Made by a program: the position numbers and the translations under genes. Positions 23,705 to 36,849 of a stretch of DNA of 64,000 nucleotides are shown here, in pieces (the first letter of the stretch is position 1; each line of letters starts with the position of its first letter). Under the pieces are notes generated by a model that made no database searches, had not been told where the DNA came from, and saw only the letters and a program-made list of their open reading frames with translations. This DNA comes from Plectrocnemia conspersa (Eukaryota; Arthropoda; Insecta; Trichoptera; Polycentropodidae), in assembly GCA_009617715.1 (NCBI GenBank), contig VTFK01000008.1:2046001-2110000 (forward strand), given 5' to 3'.

Positions 23705-24560
23705 CAGTATAATCTCGGTTTTCCATGCTAATGCACGGATAATCCTAACTATTAATTTATAAATCGTTTTAAAATATGTATAATATATTTTTTTTATTTA
23801 TTTAGAAAATCTATGATTCTTGTTTACTTTTGAGAATTTCTCAATGATTTTAGAATAATAGTACAATTTTTTCTAAGAGATATTATATCGTTATATTCGA
23901 ATACCCTCTGGTCGATGTAGTCCAGAAAAGTTTCAACAAAAGTCACTGACTAATGTAATTGTTCGTATCTCTTCAATTATATTCTCACTATAACCTCATT
24001 CCTTTTCTGTTTGAGTGACAATAGAAACGATATCTGCATCATTCGAGCATTGAAAACCCTGCTCATTTAAATCACAAGAAATCCAATCCTCGATGTTTCC
24101 CCAAACAGTTTCAAAGAATTAATAATTTGTTATTAATCTATATATTTCAGATATGACATTTGTCTCAATCTCTACAGAATCCAAAACATCTCTTTCCACG
24201 ATAGGGAGAATCATTCTCCACAATAAAACCTGTGTTACTGGCCTTATTTTGGCCAAGATTGTATCATTATTTTTTTTAGAAATTGATCAAGCCCTCATCT
24301 TCCTTAGCAAGAGTTTTAAAAAGAATAGCACAGTAAAGCCGTTTCATTCATGATATAACACCTTGATCCATGGGTTGAATCTGTGTTTTTTTTTTTAAAT
24401 TTGATTTAGAACTTTTTAGTTATAATAATCAATCGGAAGATTTTTTATTTCAGTCCTCAGTAATTCAAATGCATTTCCAACACAAATAGACGATTAATAA
24501 AATCCAGGTAATCGAAAGTACATTGTTCTAACGAAAAATTTAGTAACATATTTAAATTAG
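23705..24560 (-). mobile_element. Tigger-like element, family B, copy 1 (decayed)
   Basis: CAGTATAATCTCGGTTTTCC at 23,705 with TA before it is a Tigger/pogo-type terminus, here the 3' end of a minus-strand element. Minus-strand translation gives QIQPMDQGVIS (the conserved Q-MDQGVI block), KASNTGFIVEND, EQGFQCSNDADI and VETFLDYIDQRVFEYND, with several stops and shifts. The same peptides appear in copy 2 at 27,690-29,640. Only about 0.85 kb remains and the 5' end was not found. Confidence 0.7.
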
Positions 24561-24886
24561 ACTCAGTGAAAAACATAATGTTGTGCATTATAGTATTGAT
24601 TAGGACGTTTGTTTTATTAGTATTTCTGAATACAACCTCTATAGTCTTTCTAGAATGTCTAATATTTTGAAGTAATGATTTTGATTTTAAAAACCTTTTG
24701 ATTATACATTCGTTTAAAGATAAAATATAAATTAAATAATCTATTAAAGAATCATGTTATAAATAGTGTTGTATAATATATGGCGTACCCTATACTTATA
24801 TGTGTATGCTTATGAGTCACCTTCCTCAGAATTAAGAAAAAATGACAATAAAACGCATTGAACTTTATGAGCATATTATAGAGCGA

Positions 24887-24968
24887 TCGTAAAAATTAAA
24901 GTATGAATACTCAGATTACTGTTTTTTGCTTGCACAACCACCGGGTGGTCATGAATCAAATCGAGCGT
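24887..24968 (+). repeat. Duplicated module, copy B
   Basis: Near-identical to copy A at 21,697-21,770 over TCGTAAAAATTAAAGTATGA, GCTTGCACA and GGTCATGAATCAAA. Same orientation, about 3.2 kb away. Confidence 0.65.
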
Positions 24969-25840
24969 GAACTTAATCTTTCACAGGGTAAAAATGAATG
25001 TACGAGCCCATAGCATGATTACATACTATAAACGTCCAAAGCAGGGGACGCCGTAACGAGTTTATGTCGGACTCATCTCCCCAACAATGCTGTTGTGTCC
25101 TAACTGTGGATATTGGAGGCTCAAAACCAGTTCTTGACGATTTTAAAACCTCCGCTATGACGCTTTTTTATAACGCTCTGCGATCGTATATTGCCGCGCC
25201 ATTCAATTGTAGAATGCGCGAAATTGTCTACTAAATTGAAACCCAAACGAATGTATACATAGCAAACATGTCTTATTGAAAAACATATACCGAGTTTGAT
25301 CGATCGAGGGATCCTCGGTATTATTGTCAACAAAACGTGTCTTTTGTATACGGCGAGAATAAAACTAATCCGGGCAGTATTTATTTGCACTTAGGATTTT
25401 ATAGAGCCATGTCGGCGATATTTGGTATTATTGCTCCATAAAGGGTCTTCTTTGTACTATTTTTTATCTGTAGTCCGCGTTTTTGACGATCTGGGTAGTG
25501 TGTGCTATAAAAGCGATAAGGTTTGGTACCGTTAAACGTCAGTAATCTCACTACTCGGATTGGAGTTGTTCGAAACGTACCACTTTATAGGTCTAAATTG
25601 GGTTATCTCGGTTGATAAACTGAGACATGTATTACAGCGTTTTTGGGCGATGGTAAATCGAGTTTGTGTTTTGATGGGAAGTATCTTACAAAACAGTTCG
25701 CAAGTTAATTTCATCAAGGATAAGAGGAGCTGTCATTGAAAACATTTTTAGTACCAGTGCCAGATGGTATATTAGTGTTACAATGTTAAAGACTGCTTTT
25801 TTCTAATTAATATATATTTCAAGTCAGTAATATTTGGTTA
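24969..25840. other. GC-moderate noncoding island
   Basis: Balanced composition between about 25,000 and 25,740. Two minus-strand frames (25,121-25,390 and 25,532-25,717) have no recognisable domain. Possibly conserved noncoding DNA. Confidence 0.3.
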
Positions 25841-25844
25841 TGTT

Positions 25845-25995
25845 AAGATGACAATTATATAAATAATTTAGACGCAGCTTTAAAATAATTAGAAATATCC
25901 AAAGATGTTTTAGATTAAACTGACTTTACTTTACATATATGATATATTGTATTTCAATCCACAGGAAGAGCTTTTTGCAAGAAATCGAGTGCGGC
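25845..25995 (+). repeat. Diverged interspersed repeat, copy 1
   Basis: AAGATGACAATTATATAAAT, AATTAGAAATATCCAAAGAT, AACTGACTTTACTTTAC, ATTTCAATCC and CAAGAAATCGAGTG recur in the same order, inverted, at 51,611-51,785. The repeated text looks like decayed transposon sequence, family unknown. Confidence 0.6.
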
Positions 25996-27685
25996 TTTAG
26001 TCGATACATTTTAATTGACTTGAATGTCATAGTACTAATAAATAACAATTTAGATGTTTAAAAATATATGGATATTTTCTTCGATAATAATTCTAGATGC
26101 ACATAATACTTTTAAATATTTTTTTAACATTGTGGCTTAAAGTAAAAATATGTCTTTAAATACTCTTTGAATTATTAAAAAATATTTAATTCATTATCGA
26201 GTATATGAGGTAAAGTCTGTGTGGCAGACACAGACAAATCATTATTTATTCATATTTTTTAATCAGTTTCATTTCCTTTTAACGTCATTTAATATACTAC
26301 AGTAACATAAAATCTGTGCAGGAAAGAGAGAGCCTTATATAATTTAGTATCTCTCCAGACATCCGACATAATTCTAGACGCGCCATAACGGCGTTCCCTC
26401 GCAAAATTTTACGATAATCCAACAACTTACAAAGTTACAACTATGCGCGAAAATTTCGCTCTTGAGGGTCTTCTTTACGTCTTTGGACATATTTCAGGCG
26501 CAGTTGAACATCACATATTTATTCTAATAAGCCAACTTGCGCCGTCCTAATCTTGCTAAATCAGAATTTATTAGCCCAGTGCTGTGCAACATACATGAAA
26601 GTTTTTTTTTATATTTATAACGCGACACACGAGAGTAACTTTTTAAAAACTTTTGTGAAACTCTGTGGCGTGTAGTTATAGTCTTGCGTGGGTACCGCGG
26701 CACCAAAGTTCAATTTGGTTAATGGTTTAACTTGTTTGATTAATTCCGTAAAACGGCTTTTCCGTTAATGTGTCGATAAAGTGCGACACTCGCGTGGGCG
26801 GCGAAAAACGATTTTTTTCTTACGTCGTTTAAAAGTCCCTTATTATACATAACTGGAAGTCAAATCCAGATAAATTTGATCAGAAAAATGTCGATTTAAC
26901 GGACCCCCGGCGGCATTATTGTAAACGCCGTTTAGGAAATTATGTTTTTATGAATCATTTGCTTCGAATGGCGCGAGGGTCCGTGCGACTAATCGGTCCC
27001 GTTTTTATCCTATTGATCTGTAGGAATTTTCTAAATAAGCTCGGTGGGGCGCTTAGCTTTGGCTGGAGCTTTTGCCAGAAAGGTGCCAACGAAAGGTGTT
27101 GTTCGTCGCCTTTGACGAATTGGGAACAAACACGCACGTTATATATAAGGGACCGCAAGCAGCTGACAAATTGCAGTTGTATACAATGCAATTTTAGACA
27201 TGCCAACTATTGTATAATATATTATTCTCTGTATAATATACAATCGACATTCACGTATTTTTAAATTGGAAAATGTAGGTTGCGGAAGTAATGGCGCTAA
27301 CTTATTAAAAAAAATCTGAACTACTCTATATTTTTATATTGAAATCTAACCAATGAAACAATAGTCTTAGATATAAAATAATTGCGCTATTTTTCTAATC
27401 ATAAAAACGTAAAATAGACAATAAAACATCACACGAAATTTCTAAATAGGAATGTATGCTTAGACAATCTGTCCCCATCTACAATTCTACCTTATATAAT
27501 CTCTATGACAGATTACGCAGAATATTAAATTATTTTAAACATTTTCTTTAAATCAAATCAGAGCATTTACTTTCAACAATTTTCAGATGTAGATTATCTA
27601 TAATAAATACATTTAAATTTTTTTTAATGAGAATGTGAGTCTGTTGTGACATATGAAACATATATAAGGTAAGAAAACCGAAATA
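25996..27685. other. Noncoding stretch with a GC-raised centre
   Basis: 26,380-27,190 is GC-richer, with overlapping frames on both strands at 26,950-27,264 that show no domain. A TATATAAGG motif at about 27,141 resembles a TATA box but nothing downstream supports a gene. The flanks are AT-rich. Confidence 0.3.
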
Positions 27686-27734
27686 ATTATATGGGTGCTT
27701 AAAATTAATTTAATTTTCATCCAAAAAGCGTATT

Positions 27735-28479
27735 ACAGCCATGTGTTGCGGTAATGCATCTGGATATCATAAAATGAAACTTTTGAGATTAGGAAAAGCA
27801 AATAAACCTAGATCACTTAAGAGAACTGAAATTAAAAATCTTCTTGTTGATAATTTATTATAAACAAAAAGGAACACGTGTGGATCATCGAAGATTAGTT
27901 CAAAACCAAAAGTGCTCATGAAGTGAGAGATTTTAAAAAAAAGAAAAGGGTTGCCACTTAATGTTAATAGATAATGCTTCTTCTCATCTGACGGTCTTAC
28001 AGTTGCAAAATATTGCGGTCTTATGTCACAAGTTTAATTCAACCCATTGACTAAGGTGTTATATTATTATTAAAATGGCTTTACCATACTAGTATTTTTA
28101 AGACTCTTGCTGAGGAAAAGGTTTGAGCAATTTCTGAAAAAAAATGATGACACAATCTTGGTCAAAACTAAAGCCAGTAACACTGGTTTGATCGTAGAGA
28201 ATGATTTTTCTCATCGTGGATATTTGTACATACAATATGTTATGGATTCTGAAGAGACTCAGGCATCTGGAATATGCAGATTAATAGAAAATTTAAAATG
28301 CTTTGAAGCTGTCAATCGAAAAAAAAATGATTCGGATTTTCAATGCATGAATGATGTGGATATTGATGCTATTGTCACTCAATCGAAAAGGGAAGGTAGT
28401 GATATTGAGAATACAAGTGAAATATATACTAACAATTACATTAATCACAAGAAGGGTTTGACTTCTGTTAAAATTTTAA
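27735..28479 (+). pseudogene. Tigger transposase remnant, DDE region and C-terminus
   Basis: Across several frames this reads CGNASGYHKMKLLRLGKANK, KRTEIKNLLVDN, HEVRDFKKKK, LMLIDNASSHLTVLQ (the second catalytic aspartate in the LLxDNASSH motif) and a damaged Q-MDQGVI block near 28,045. The open frame from 28,107 continues with KASNTGLIVENDFSHRG and FQCMNDVDIDAIVTQSKREG. Stops and frameshifts precede 28,107, so no functional transposase remains. The reading frame is cut at 28,479 by the MITE. Confidence 0.8.
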
Positions 28480-29492
28480 TACTTGCACTACATTCTCCGG
28501 AAGTTGTCCGAACCGAAGTTCAACTGACGTCGGCCGAGGTCGCCGACTGCCACAAATTTCATATGCCGTCCGGATGGCGGCCGTGATTGATGTCCGCATG
28601 GCGGCTGCTGTCACGTACAGCTGGCATATTTGCGCGCAATCGAAAAATGTGCCAAATAATCGCAATTTTTAAATTGTCATATTATTAAAATTACGCTACT
28701 GATAATTATAAAAGTTTCTGTAGGCACTCACCAATACAATATCAGTGAACACTTTACGGTCGTAAATATTCAATTTACGCAAAATCTTTGTCGGCTTTTG
28801 CTACTTCAGAATACGAACACCACATCTGTGACTATCCTAGAATTTGTCGCCATCGATTATAAATAAGAATTCGTTATGGTGTGACATGTATATAAACCGA
28901 TCTAGGAAAATACATAAGGATATTCGAAACGATTTTTTTTTTACAAAATCAAGTACCACTATTTATTTCTTAATAATTTAATTTTATATGAAAAAACATA
29001 TAATAACGATATCTGTTAGAATAATATACTGTCAAAAATATAATTAATCCCTTTTGGTGCCCTAAAATATTAAAAAATGTCAGTAAGAGTCTGTTGAAGT
29101 CCCCGATAAGCATGTGGTATTATAAATTGACCACGTGACCACGATGCAGCGCCATAGGACGCCTACGCGTATACTGAAATTGAACCGAGTTACTCGTTCT
29201 CTCTCAGTTTGCGAAAAACCATATTATTATCTATCTCACTCTCATCACTTACACGCGAGAGAGCGAAAGGGGAAGTATCTCACCGCTCGCGCTCGAAAGA
29301 GCAGCTCCGACGTCGGTCCCTTTGACTTCAGTCCTTTTGCCGACAATTTTGACCAATTCGACCGAATTACCCCCACTTTACCTCCCGTTCTCGGTAACCT
29401 CGGACCACTGAACAGAACTCGACCGAAGTAACCCACTATATTCTCCGTCTTTGGCCAGCCTTGGCCAACTTTCAGAGAGTGTAGTGCAGGCA
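28480..29492 (+). mobile_element. PIF/Harbinger-like MITE, complete (copy 2)
   Basis: 1,013 bp with terminal inverted repeats: TACTTGCACTACATTCTCCG at the left and, inverted, TGCCTGCACTACACTCTCTG at the right. The flanks are TAA (28,477-28,479) and TAA (29,493-29,495). A 3-bp TWA target duplication is characteristic of PIF/Harbinger elements. No transposase. Open frames inside (29,135-29,493) are incidental. It interrupts a Tigger pseudogene. Confidence 0.85.
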
Positions 29493-29640
29493 TAATAGAC
29501 TACATTGACCAAAGTGGATTAAAATACAGTGATGACTTACTAGTTTTATTTGTTCTGTGATGGAGCTCGTATAATATATCAAATTACTCGTTTATCAAAT
29601 CAATTTTCCCCATTGAAATGAAGTGGAATGCACTTAATCC

Positions 29641-32600
29641 ATATATTGGTATATTGCTAAATACACACTACCTAGATTAATGATGAAGTTTTTTTATGTT
29701 ACGCAAAACGATTTTTGCTCGTATATCGAGACATTAGTCAAATTTTGTAAAACAAAATTTGCTGGTATCACAAAATACTTGTAAGTCGCGTAACTTGACT
29801 TACAAGGATATTATAGCTCTTACAAAAATTCGTACTGATTTTAGAATATAATTGAGATATTCTCAAAAGGAAACGAGAATCACATCAAATGATAATCTGA
29901 TTTATAAATATATTGTACATATTTTAAAAACAAATATAATAGTCTAGTTTTGGCGTATGTTAAATTATCTGCACCTTGCCTCTTCAACATTATTGATAAG
30001 TATACTGTAGTATTGATTAAAAATAAATATTTATTATAATAACATCTAAGATCCTTAATAAAAATGACAAAAATAAGTATTGCTCTAGAAAATACCAGAT
30101 TTTTTAAGTATATGCGACAATTCAAACTATAAAAGGTTTACTGAAAAAAACCTTGAAATATATCAAAGGTGTGGCGTTAGACAAATATATATACTGTATC
30201 CGATTGATAGCAATCTACAGGTGCAAAAATGAAGCCTGTATTTATTCAGGACGCGTATTTGCACAATCGGTATTTCAAGATGTGTCTCACATTAGAACAA
30301 ATATATGGCACACGCTCTTACCATATAACGTAACAGTTTAAATAATGTATTTTATCACAATACGCGTATCATGTCAACTTGACATTTAAACGTTTGACAA
30401 GAGAGAGACGTTCTATCAGTTAAACGTCAAAATAATCAGCTGATCTATGAACGAGTTCACGAGAATTGTTTAACTATAATTTATCAAATTATTCTTTAAG
30501 AATGTGTAACATAAAAAAAATGTTTCATAAAATAATAGAGACACGTCCGTGTCATTCTTGATGGAAACGTTAGAGCCCTATATCGAATTTCGCACACGTC
30601 CTTGGTAGACCGTATCCTTACCTGTGAGATGAATTTTGGGACATGCGTTTGCTTGTGTGTATGTGTCGATACAGGATGTGGGATTTTGGTTGAAAGATGA
30701 GATTAGCATGGCCATATTTGACTCTTGAGGTATACCATAAAACGACCATAAAATATAGAGGGCTCTTCACGCGAGATTTATAGACACGTTCGTGTGTATA
30801 GATTTGATAAACAAAACGCTCGGAAAGAATAAAAAAAACACTCGATCCCACGTCAATTTCGTTTTGTTGATATTATTAGTGTTGTGGGAAAATCAAATTG
30901 ATTATATATTCATGGTAATGGAAGATAAAAATATCAATAAAGATATCGCGTGAATGATTGATTATAATATTATATATGATATACATATTTTTATAGATAA
31001 AATAACTAATGTTGCAAATAATTAAATATATTAAATTGCTAATATTCGATTTAAATCAATTGCCACAGAGGTACAGGAAATCGAGGAAAACATGACACAA
31101 AACAATTCTTCTAATTCTGTTCTTTCAGACGCGATATAAATTAGTGACACTTTAAGTAGCGTTACGAAAGCAATGCATCGCTATAAATAGTCAAATGCGA
31201 TTATTCAACATGTCCGAAGAGCGAACACGATCTTGATGAGCTCCCATATGAATCGCATGAGGTCATTAATCGACATCATCCATACCACAGGTGTGTTAAC
31301 AATCCGCATTACAAGACCGATTTTTTAAATATGCCTTTTCGAACTTATTACCACACTAATTACTCTCCGACTGCTTACCAGCAGCGAGCACGAACATTTT
31401 TTCCTACTGAATAATTAAACGCAAACCATCAATCATACCTAGTTGATACTGTAAGTCGACCTTATCGGTTAAAGATCTTTTTCACACACACACGACGGGG
31501 TGCATGTCGCCCTTGCACAAGTCTCAAGAAGGTTTACTAATGTGTTCGCACAAAATTAATTCATTCCGATTTAATAGTTGAGGGTCTTTTTTCAACCTTA
31601 GGGCTATGCCATTATGCCTTTTATCCGAAGCGGTGATTTTAGATGAAATTATTACAAATTACCTACCTACGATTAACGTTTTGGACCGTTTGATTAATTA
31701 TATGAATCTTGAATTTTGAACCCAAAAAACACACAACTATCATATAATAGATGAGGGATAAGAATCTCAGATGCTTTCAATAAATTGTACCTGTATATTA
31801 AATATAATGTTTGTAACATATATATTTAGAAAAACTTTTATTAGCTATTTTATAAAAAAAAAAATATTAAATTGTATAAGCTAGCTGCTAAATAACTTGC
31901 CTTATATATGATATTTTATTTTGACTGTATTATTATGATACCATTATATTAGTAAATAAAATATATTAAGATACATAGTATACAAGATTCAACATATAGT
32001 TTTTAATGGCTTTGTATTTATTAATTTAAAGTTTGTAAAATTTTTTTAATAATTTTTACAAAATGTTTTTTTTGCAAAATTAACATTTTGTCTTATTATT
32101 GTGATGATGCATAGAGCAAAGATTAGATTATGCTACATATATTTTACATATTACATTAATCTAATATATGCATATATCTTCAATATAAAAATGCCTTTTT
32201 TTTAAAGTCGATTTATTTTGCAACTAATGTATTATTTCGTATGTATATGAAACTATCCGATTTTTGATATTTCCATATGCTAGAAAAATTAACAGCAGGT
32301 AAAATATAGAAAAATACATACATTAAAATTTAAGATTTTCTAGTTTACAAAAGAAAACAATAAATTATAGTTTTTAAAGGTTAGTATATGTGTATTATAT
32401 ATTACTTTTAGCGCTTTATTTTAAATTACTTGGAGCTTAGAAAAAATATTAACAGCACATAGTTTTACAGTGTTTCTCCTCTAGAATTATTTCTACAGGA
32501 AAATACTAAATCAACTAATTTTATTTTATCAGAATTTTCATAGCCTTTTTTAGTAAAAAATATTTTTTTACGAATATTTTTAAATGTTTTTAAACCTGCT

Positions 32601-34834
32601 GCTCAAAATGGGTGAGTCAATGCCAAATGCTTGAAAATATATATACTGGAAGCTTTTAATATAGTTCGAAAGGTAAAGATTCCGACGTTTTAGAAAAGGT
32701 AAAGGTAAAGACTATATTTGGTCTTATAATTGCTTTGGTAATCTAATTACTACATTAATAATTACATTAGAAGAGGCCGCTTTGCGTGAGAATCGGCAGA
32801 TTATAAAAATATATGGAAGCTTTCCAAAGAGTAACGGCATACCAATCTCGTCTTTTTAATAATCCAATGAGTTTTTTCTTGTTCCAAATAAGAAAAATCT
32901 AAAGTAGCAACAGCTGTTATTGACAATTTTCGCTCTGATTCGGTTATACATATGGGAGCCCAAAATTCCTTTGTAACTCGACGCTTTGTAATCAATCGAA
33001 GTAGATCAATCTGTTCCTACCCTTTGATTATTTGCGTTCATTATAACAGATCATAGTCTTATGAAAGTTTGCTCTTTTCAACATTAATTTAGTTCTCTGT
33101 TTATCAATAATATACACATCTACATTTATATACTGTATTATAATCACATATATGTTACAAATATTTTTTTTATTTATCAATATTTCTCGAGAAATTGAGA
33201 AAACATTGAGAAACAAAAATGCCCAGTTTCACATGTACGTATAGACATAAAAATATTTTTGAAGGTTAATTGCAAAATTGTTAATTGCGTCTGAAGGAGC
33301 CGTAAAAATGAAATAAAAACGGTAATTTTGTATAATGAAAAACTTAGCGTTCCTTTGTATAATATATTATTTAGAATATTTAATTTCTCCAATTGAAACA
33401 TACGTAATTATAACCTTGAGATTAAGTAATATATATATGTACTATATAAAATAAAATTAATATTTGGGACTATTTTATAATTTATCTTTGTTGTTAGCTG
33501 AAATAATATATATTATTATATTATTAAACAATTTTTAAAAGTCGAATAATAATAATTAATATATGTAATCAATAAAGATAGCAGATAACCATCCTAAACA
33601 GATGATGGGATAAGCATATCAGATGCTCTCAACCGAAATGTGCGTACATAAATATATAAATAAATAGTCGCCGGCATTCTACCTGTTTATATTTCATAAT
33701 TGACAGCTCCATTCACGATTTCGATTTTATCTCAAAGCAAATAAATGTTTCTGTTCGTGACCAGTTTCGATTTTTACGCGCGGCGGTTATGTGAATCTCA
33801 TCTGGAAGCACATTCTCCACGCGCATAAGTATACACTTAGAATGTTTTGATTTTAATCTTTTACATTCGAACACAAATTTATTATCCCTGTTGATTTTGT
33901 CGTGAAGGCTCATTTTGTATGTATATATGTAGTGTGTCTATTTCTCTCTCTTTTGAGTGAGAGTGGGAGATTGTCCCGATAGAACCTTCCGAAATAATTG
34001 AGTGGTTCAAGGGTAAACGCACGCAATCCTAGGGTAAAAACACAGGTAGACAGTCCAGGTACAAAACAGTCGATTCTCATGTGGGGTTGATACAAAATAT
34101 AGGCGTTACAGCTACTGCTCATCGATTTGCATAATGGTTCATAATTATTTTTTTCACTCGTAAATTAAATGTTTTAGGGGAATTATTTTTACTCAACCAT
34201 TGCGTGTAACTTAAACGTGAAAACGTAATCAATGAAATTAACTACCCTAAAGTGACACAGCCAACCGCTTCGCAATAAATTGTTACTTTTAATATCTCGG
34301 CTCACGACCTTTGGTTAAAGTTTGCAGTTATTTTCGCAACCTGTGAGAACGTCTGTTTTTTACTATACTCGGAATGGTACTAAAAAAATTCCGTCGGTTA
34401 CAATTCAGCGTTTACCCTTCGACATCGGTGTGCTACCATATGGTGAAGGTTGATTTATATAAAAAGTAGCGTTCCCAATATTTTTTCATGACTTTTTTTT
34501 CGTTTAAAATGTGACAACGCGGGGCGCGCCTGCCCCAATGTAATGTCTTAATTCTTAAAATACACCCGGCAAATTATTCATATTTGTCATATTTTTTTGG
34601 GGTCTAGGAATTAGAACAAATTAACAGTTGCTCGTTCATCATGTCGACAATTTTTTGTGGCCTTTTCATAAATTATAACTGCATAGATAAATAATGTTTT
34701 TGTGTAGTAGCAATTTTATCGCCCCTCTGAGATAATAATCATAAATTTGCAAACATAAATAAATTATCACGCTTTAAAAATAACACAGGTGGCGCATTAT
34801 AAAGTAGCCCGATGACGTTTTTAAACATGGGATT
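29641..34834. other. Long AT-rich noncoding stretch
   Basis: No gene recognised. A 10-bp hairpin (CTTGTAAGTC / GACTTACAAG) is at about 29,779-29,808. GC-raised pockets occur at 30,550-30,860, 31,200-31,660 and 33,700-34,450. Frames such as 30,618-30,851 and 33,910-34,122 (both minus) have no domain. Confidence 0.4.
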
Positions 34835-34835
34835 A

Positions 34836-35160
34836 TATTAGGTAATCTTAAAATGAATGAATCAAAATTACTTTTAAATGTTTATTGCTTTAAAATATAT
34901 TTTATATATGACATATAACTTCAATCACCTTTTGATATTTTTATGAATTAAGTATTAGAGAATTCAAAATATTTTGTATAAATTGTTCATTTTGTAAACA
35001 TTTTGGAAACCATTTTTTTAAATATTAGAATATGGAGTTCAGATATGCAACAAGACATATTTAGCACACTACGTACTTAGGTTTCTATGGCTAATGCACA
35101 ACTGGCAGTTTAAAATTAGTTTTTATAAAATTACATTTATGTTAAGATTACCTAATATAT
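34836..35160. repeat. Inverted repeat pair, about 325 bp apart
   Basis: TATATTAGGTAATCTTAA near 34,836 is inverted as TTAAGATTACCTAATATA near 35,143. An adjacent weaker inverted pair shares GTTTTTGCACC/TATAT blocks at 35,178-35,245. It could be a small foldback element. The target duplication is not clear. Confidence 0.45.
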
Positions 35161-35249
35161 TTGATTATATCATTATATGTTTTTGCACCATATCTTTTAG
35201 ATACAATGCAAAAGCAAGATAATGATATAGTGCAAAAACAGTTTTCGTA

Positions 35250-36780
35250 AAAAGTAATGATTATATCTGATAAAACTACTAATATTCGTATGCATTGTAT
35301 TTAACAAAACAAAAATTACCCCTAATGATAAAATAATGACATTGTAAAGAGGTTATAAAAACACGCCAGTTGCTCACTATAAATTGTTATTTGGAACTAC
35401 ATCCGAGAATTATTTTTTTCTTCTCACTTTGCCTTTAATTCCCATGCATTTCCTATTTTGCTATTTAAGCACAATTGGCTCCAATTATGCATTTCAGTAT
35501 GAGCATTGAATGTGAAAGCATTCAAAATTGAAGTTAGACGAAGCGTATCCGATCTTGGCGCTGAGCCCCATTCTATTCTTTGCACGGTTTCGCGCCGACA
35601 AATTCCAGCTTTGAAAGGATAGCGCAGAGATTGAGAATCGCTGATCCGGAGCTTAATCTCTATCCATCGGACAATGCACAAAAGGTGGTCGGTACAAAAT
35701 AAAGGACGCCTGCTTCGGTAGTACGATTCAGAGCATAGGTGCTCAGACTATCTCGGTCCTCTACTCCTCTAGAAGGTCGATAATTACGACCGGGCCGAGG
35801 TCTTACCGTCAGGTTTTTACACCTGTAAAAACTTGACAGAGACCCATCGGCCATAAAATACACGCGGGGGACATTAATCACCCCAGACGTACGTGCCTGG
35901 ATACGTCTCACGGTTTAATTCGATCTCGTCTCCTACGTAGGAGCCGACAAATATTTATGACGCATTAAAAAAGTGACCACTCTATTCTACGATTGACCTT
36001 TTCCCACCGGAATCTATTTGAGATTGGGCAATAAATTCACCCCCCATTTTGATTTTGCTAGTTTGGCTCGTAATGAAAAGGACATGGACGTGACCATGAT
36101 TCGTAAGTTTGCCGACATGAAAAGTAACGGTCGACGAAGCATAACCTCCACACGTTAACTTAACCCCAACTACTAAAAAATAATCTAACATTGATTTATA
36201 ATGAGTTGCATTTATGTTATAACTAATATACTACCCATTAAAATTAATATAAAATACACAAAGGTTTAAAATTCACAGATTAAAATTTTCCATCAAAGAT
36301 GGTATTATGCGGAGCGCATATTACTTTAATAATTTATTACCGATTCGCGCTCTGTACGATACGCTTGTTTGTAGTGTCTTTAAATATGGCTCCATTATCT
36401 AGAAATCTAAGAGAAGCGAAGTACTCCTTGTTATTGAAGAGAATTCAAAGAAAAAATATCTCTACAATAGGAAATATGGGTCGTATTCGTATTTTTATTC
36501 TCAATAAAGTACTTTTTTAAAGTTGCTAAAAGGTGGTGTTTAGCGACTTTCGGTTTTAGAGTGCCATGGGGAGAATCGCGATTGCGTCCCTAATTCTTCA
36601 CCATCACAGCCAAGAAGTCAGCGATTGAAAACACTCATCTTACACGAGCCATCCGGCTTCTCAACGTGGTTGCAAAACATAAAATTGTTTTTGGAGATAG
36701 CAATGAAAAACTGAAAAAATGTGGGATAGTGCTCATTTATTTAAGGTGTGCATCATATATACATATATATATTTTTTTAA
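35250..36780. other. GC-raised noncoding island and flanks
   Basis: 35,420-36,180 has near-balanced composition and carries three successive minus-strand frames in different phases (35,424-35,681, 35,660-35,911, 35,982-36,191). None shows a domain. Another raised patch is 36,540-36,670. Conserved noncoding DNA or unrecognised exons are possible. Confidence 0.3.
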
Positions 36781-36789
36781 AAAAAATTG

Positions 36790-36845
36790 TGGCCATCATG
36801 ACGCATTTAGGAAACCCGTCAAGTTATAATAATAAGAAAAAATAA
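36790..36845 (+). mobile_element. LINE/SINE 3' tail fragment
   Basis: CATCATGACGCATTTAGG, then AACCCGTCAAGTTATAATAA and an A-rich run. This matches the 3' tail of the LINE at 11,217-11,290. No coding sequence was recognised upstream, so it is a strongly 5'-truncated insertion. Confidence 0.6.
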
Positions 36846-36849
36846 AAAT

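Larger units (their letters stand above)
27690..29640 (+). mobile_element. Tigger-like element, family B, copy 2, interrupted by a MITE
   Basis: Relics of a pogo/Tigger element on both sides of the Harbinger-like MITE at 28,480-29,492. Downstream of the MITE, the sequence continues in register with copy 1 (encoding DYIDQSGLKYSDDLL against DYIDQRVFEYND). A terminus-like block, CTCGTTTATCAAATCAATTT then CCCCATTGAAATG, lies at 29,586-29,620, but no exact end or target duplication is preserved. Confidence 0.65.

Noticed and set aside
29135..29493. Frames inside the Harbinger-like MITE copy 2
   Set aside because: Not preserved in copy 3 at the matching positions. The element is noncoding.
35424..36191. 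Three consecutive minus-strand frames as a spliced gene
   Set aside because: The frames are in different phases without clear donor and acceptor pairs, and no domain is recognised.
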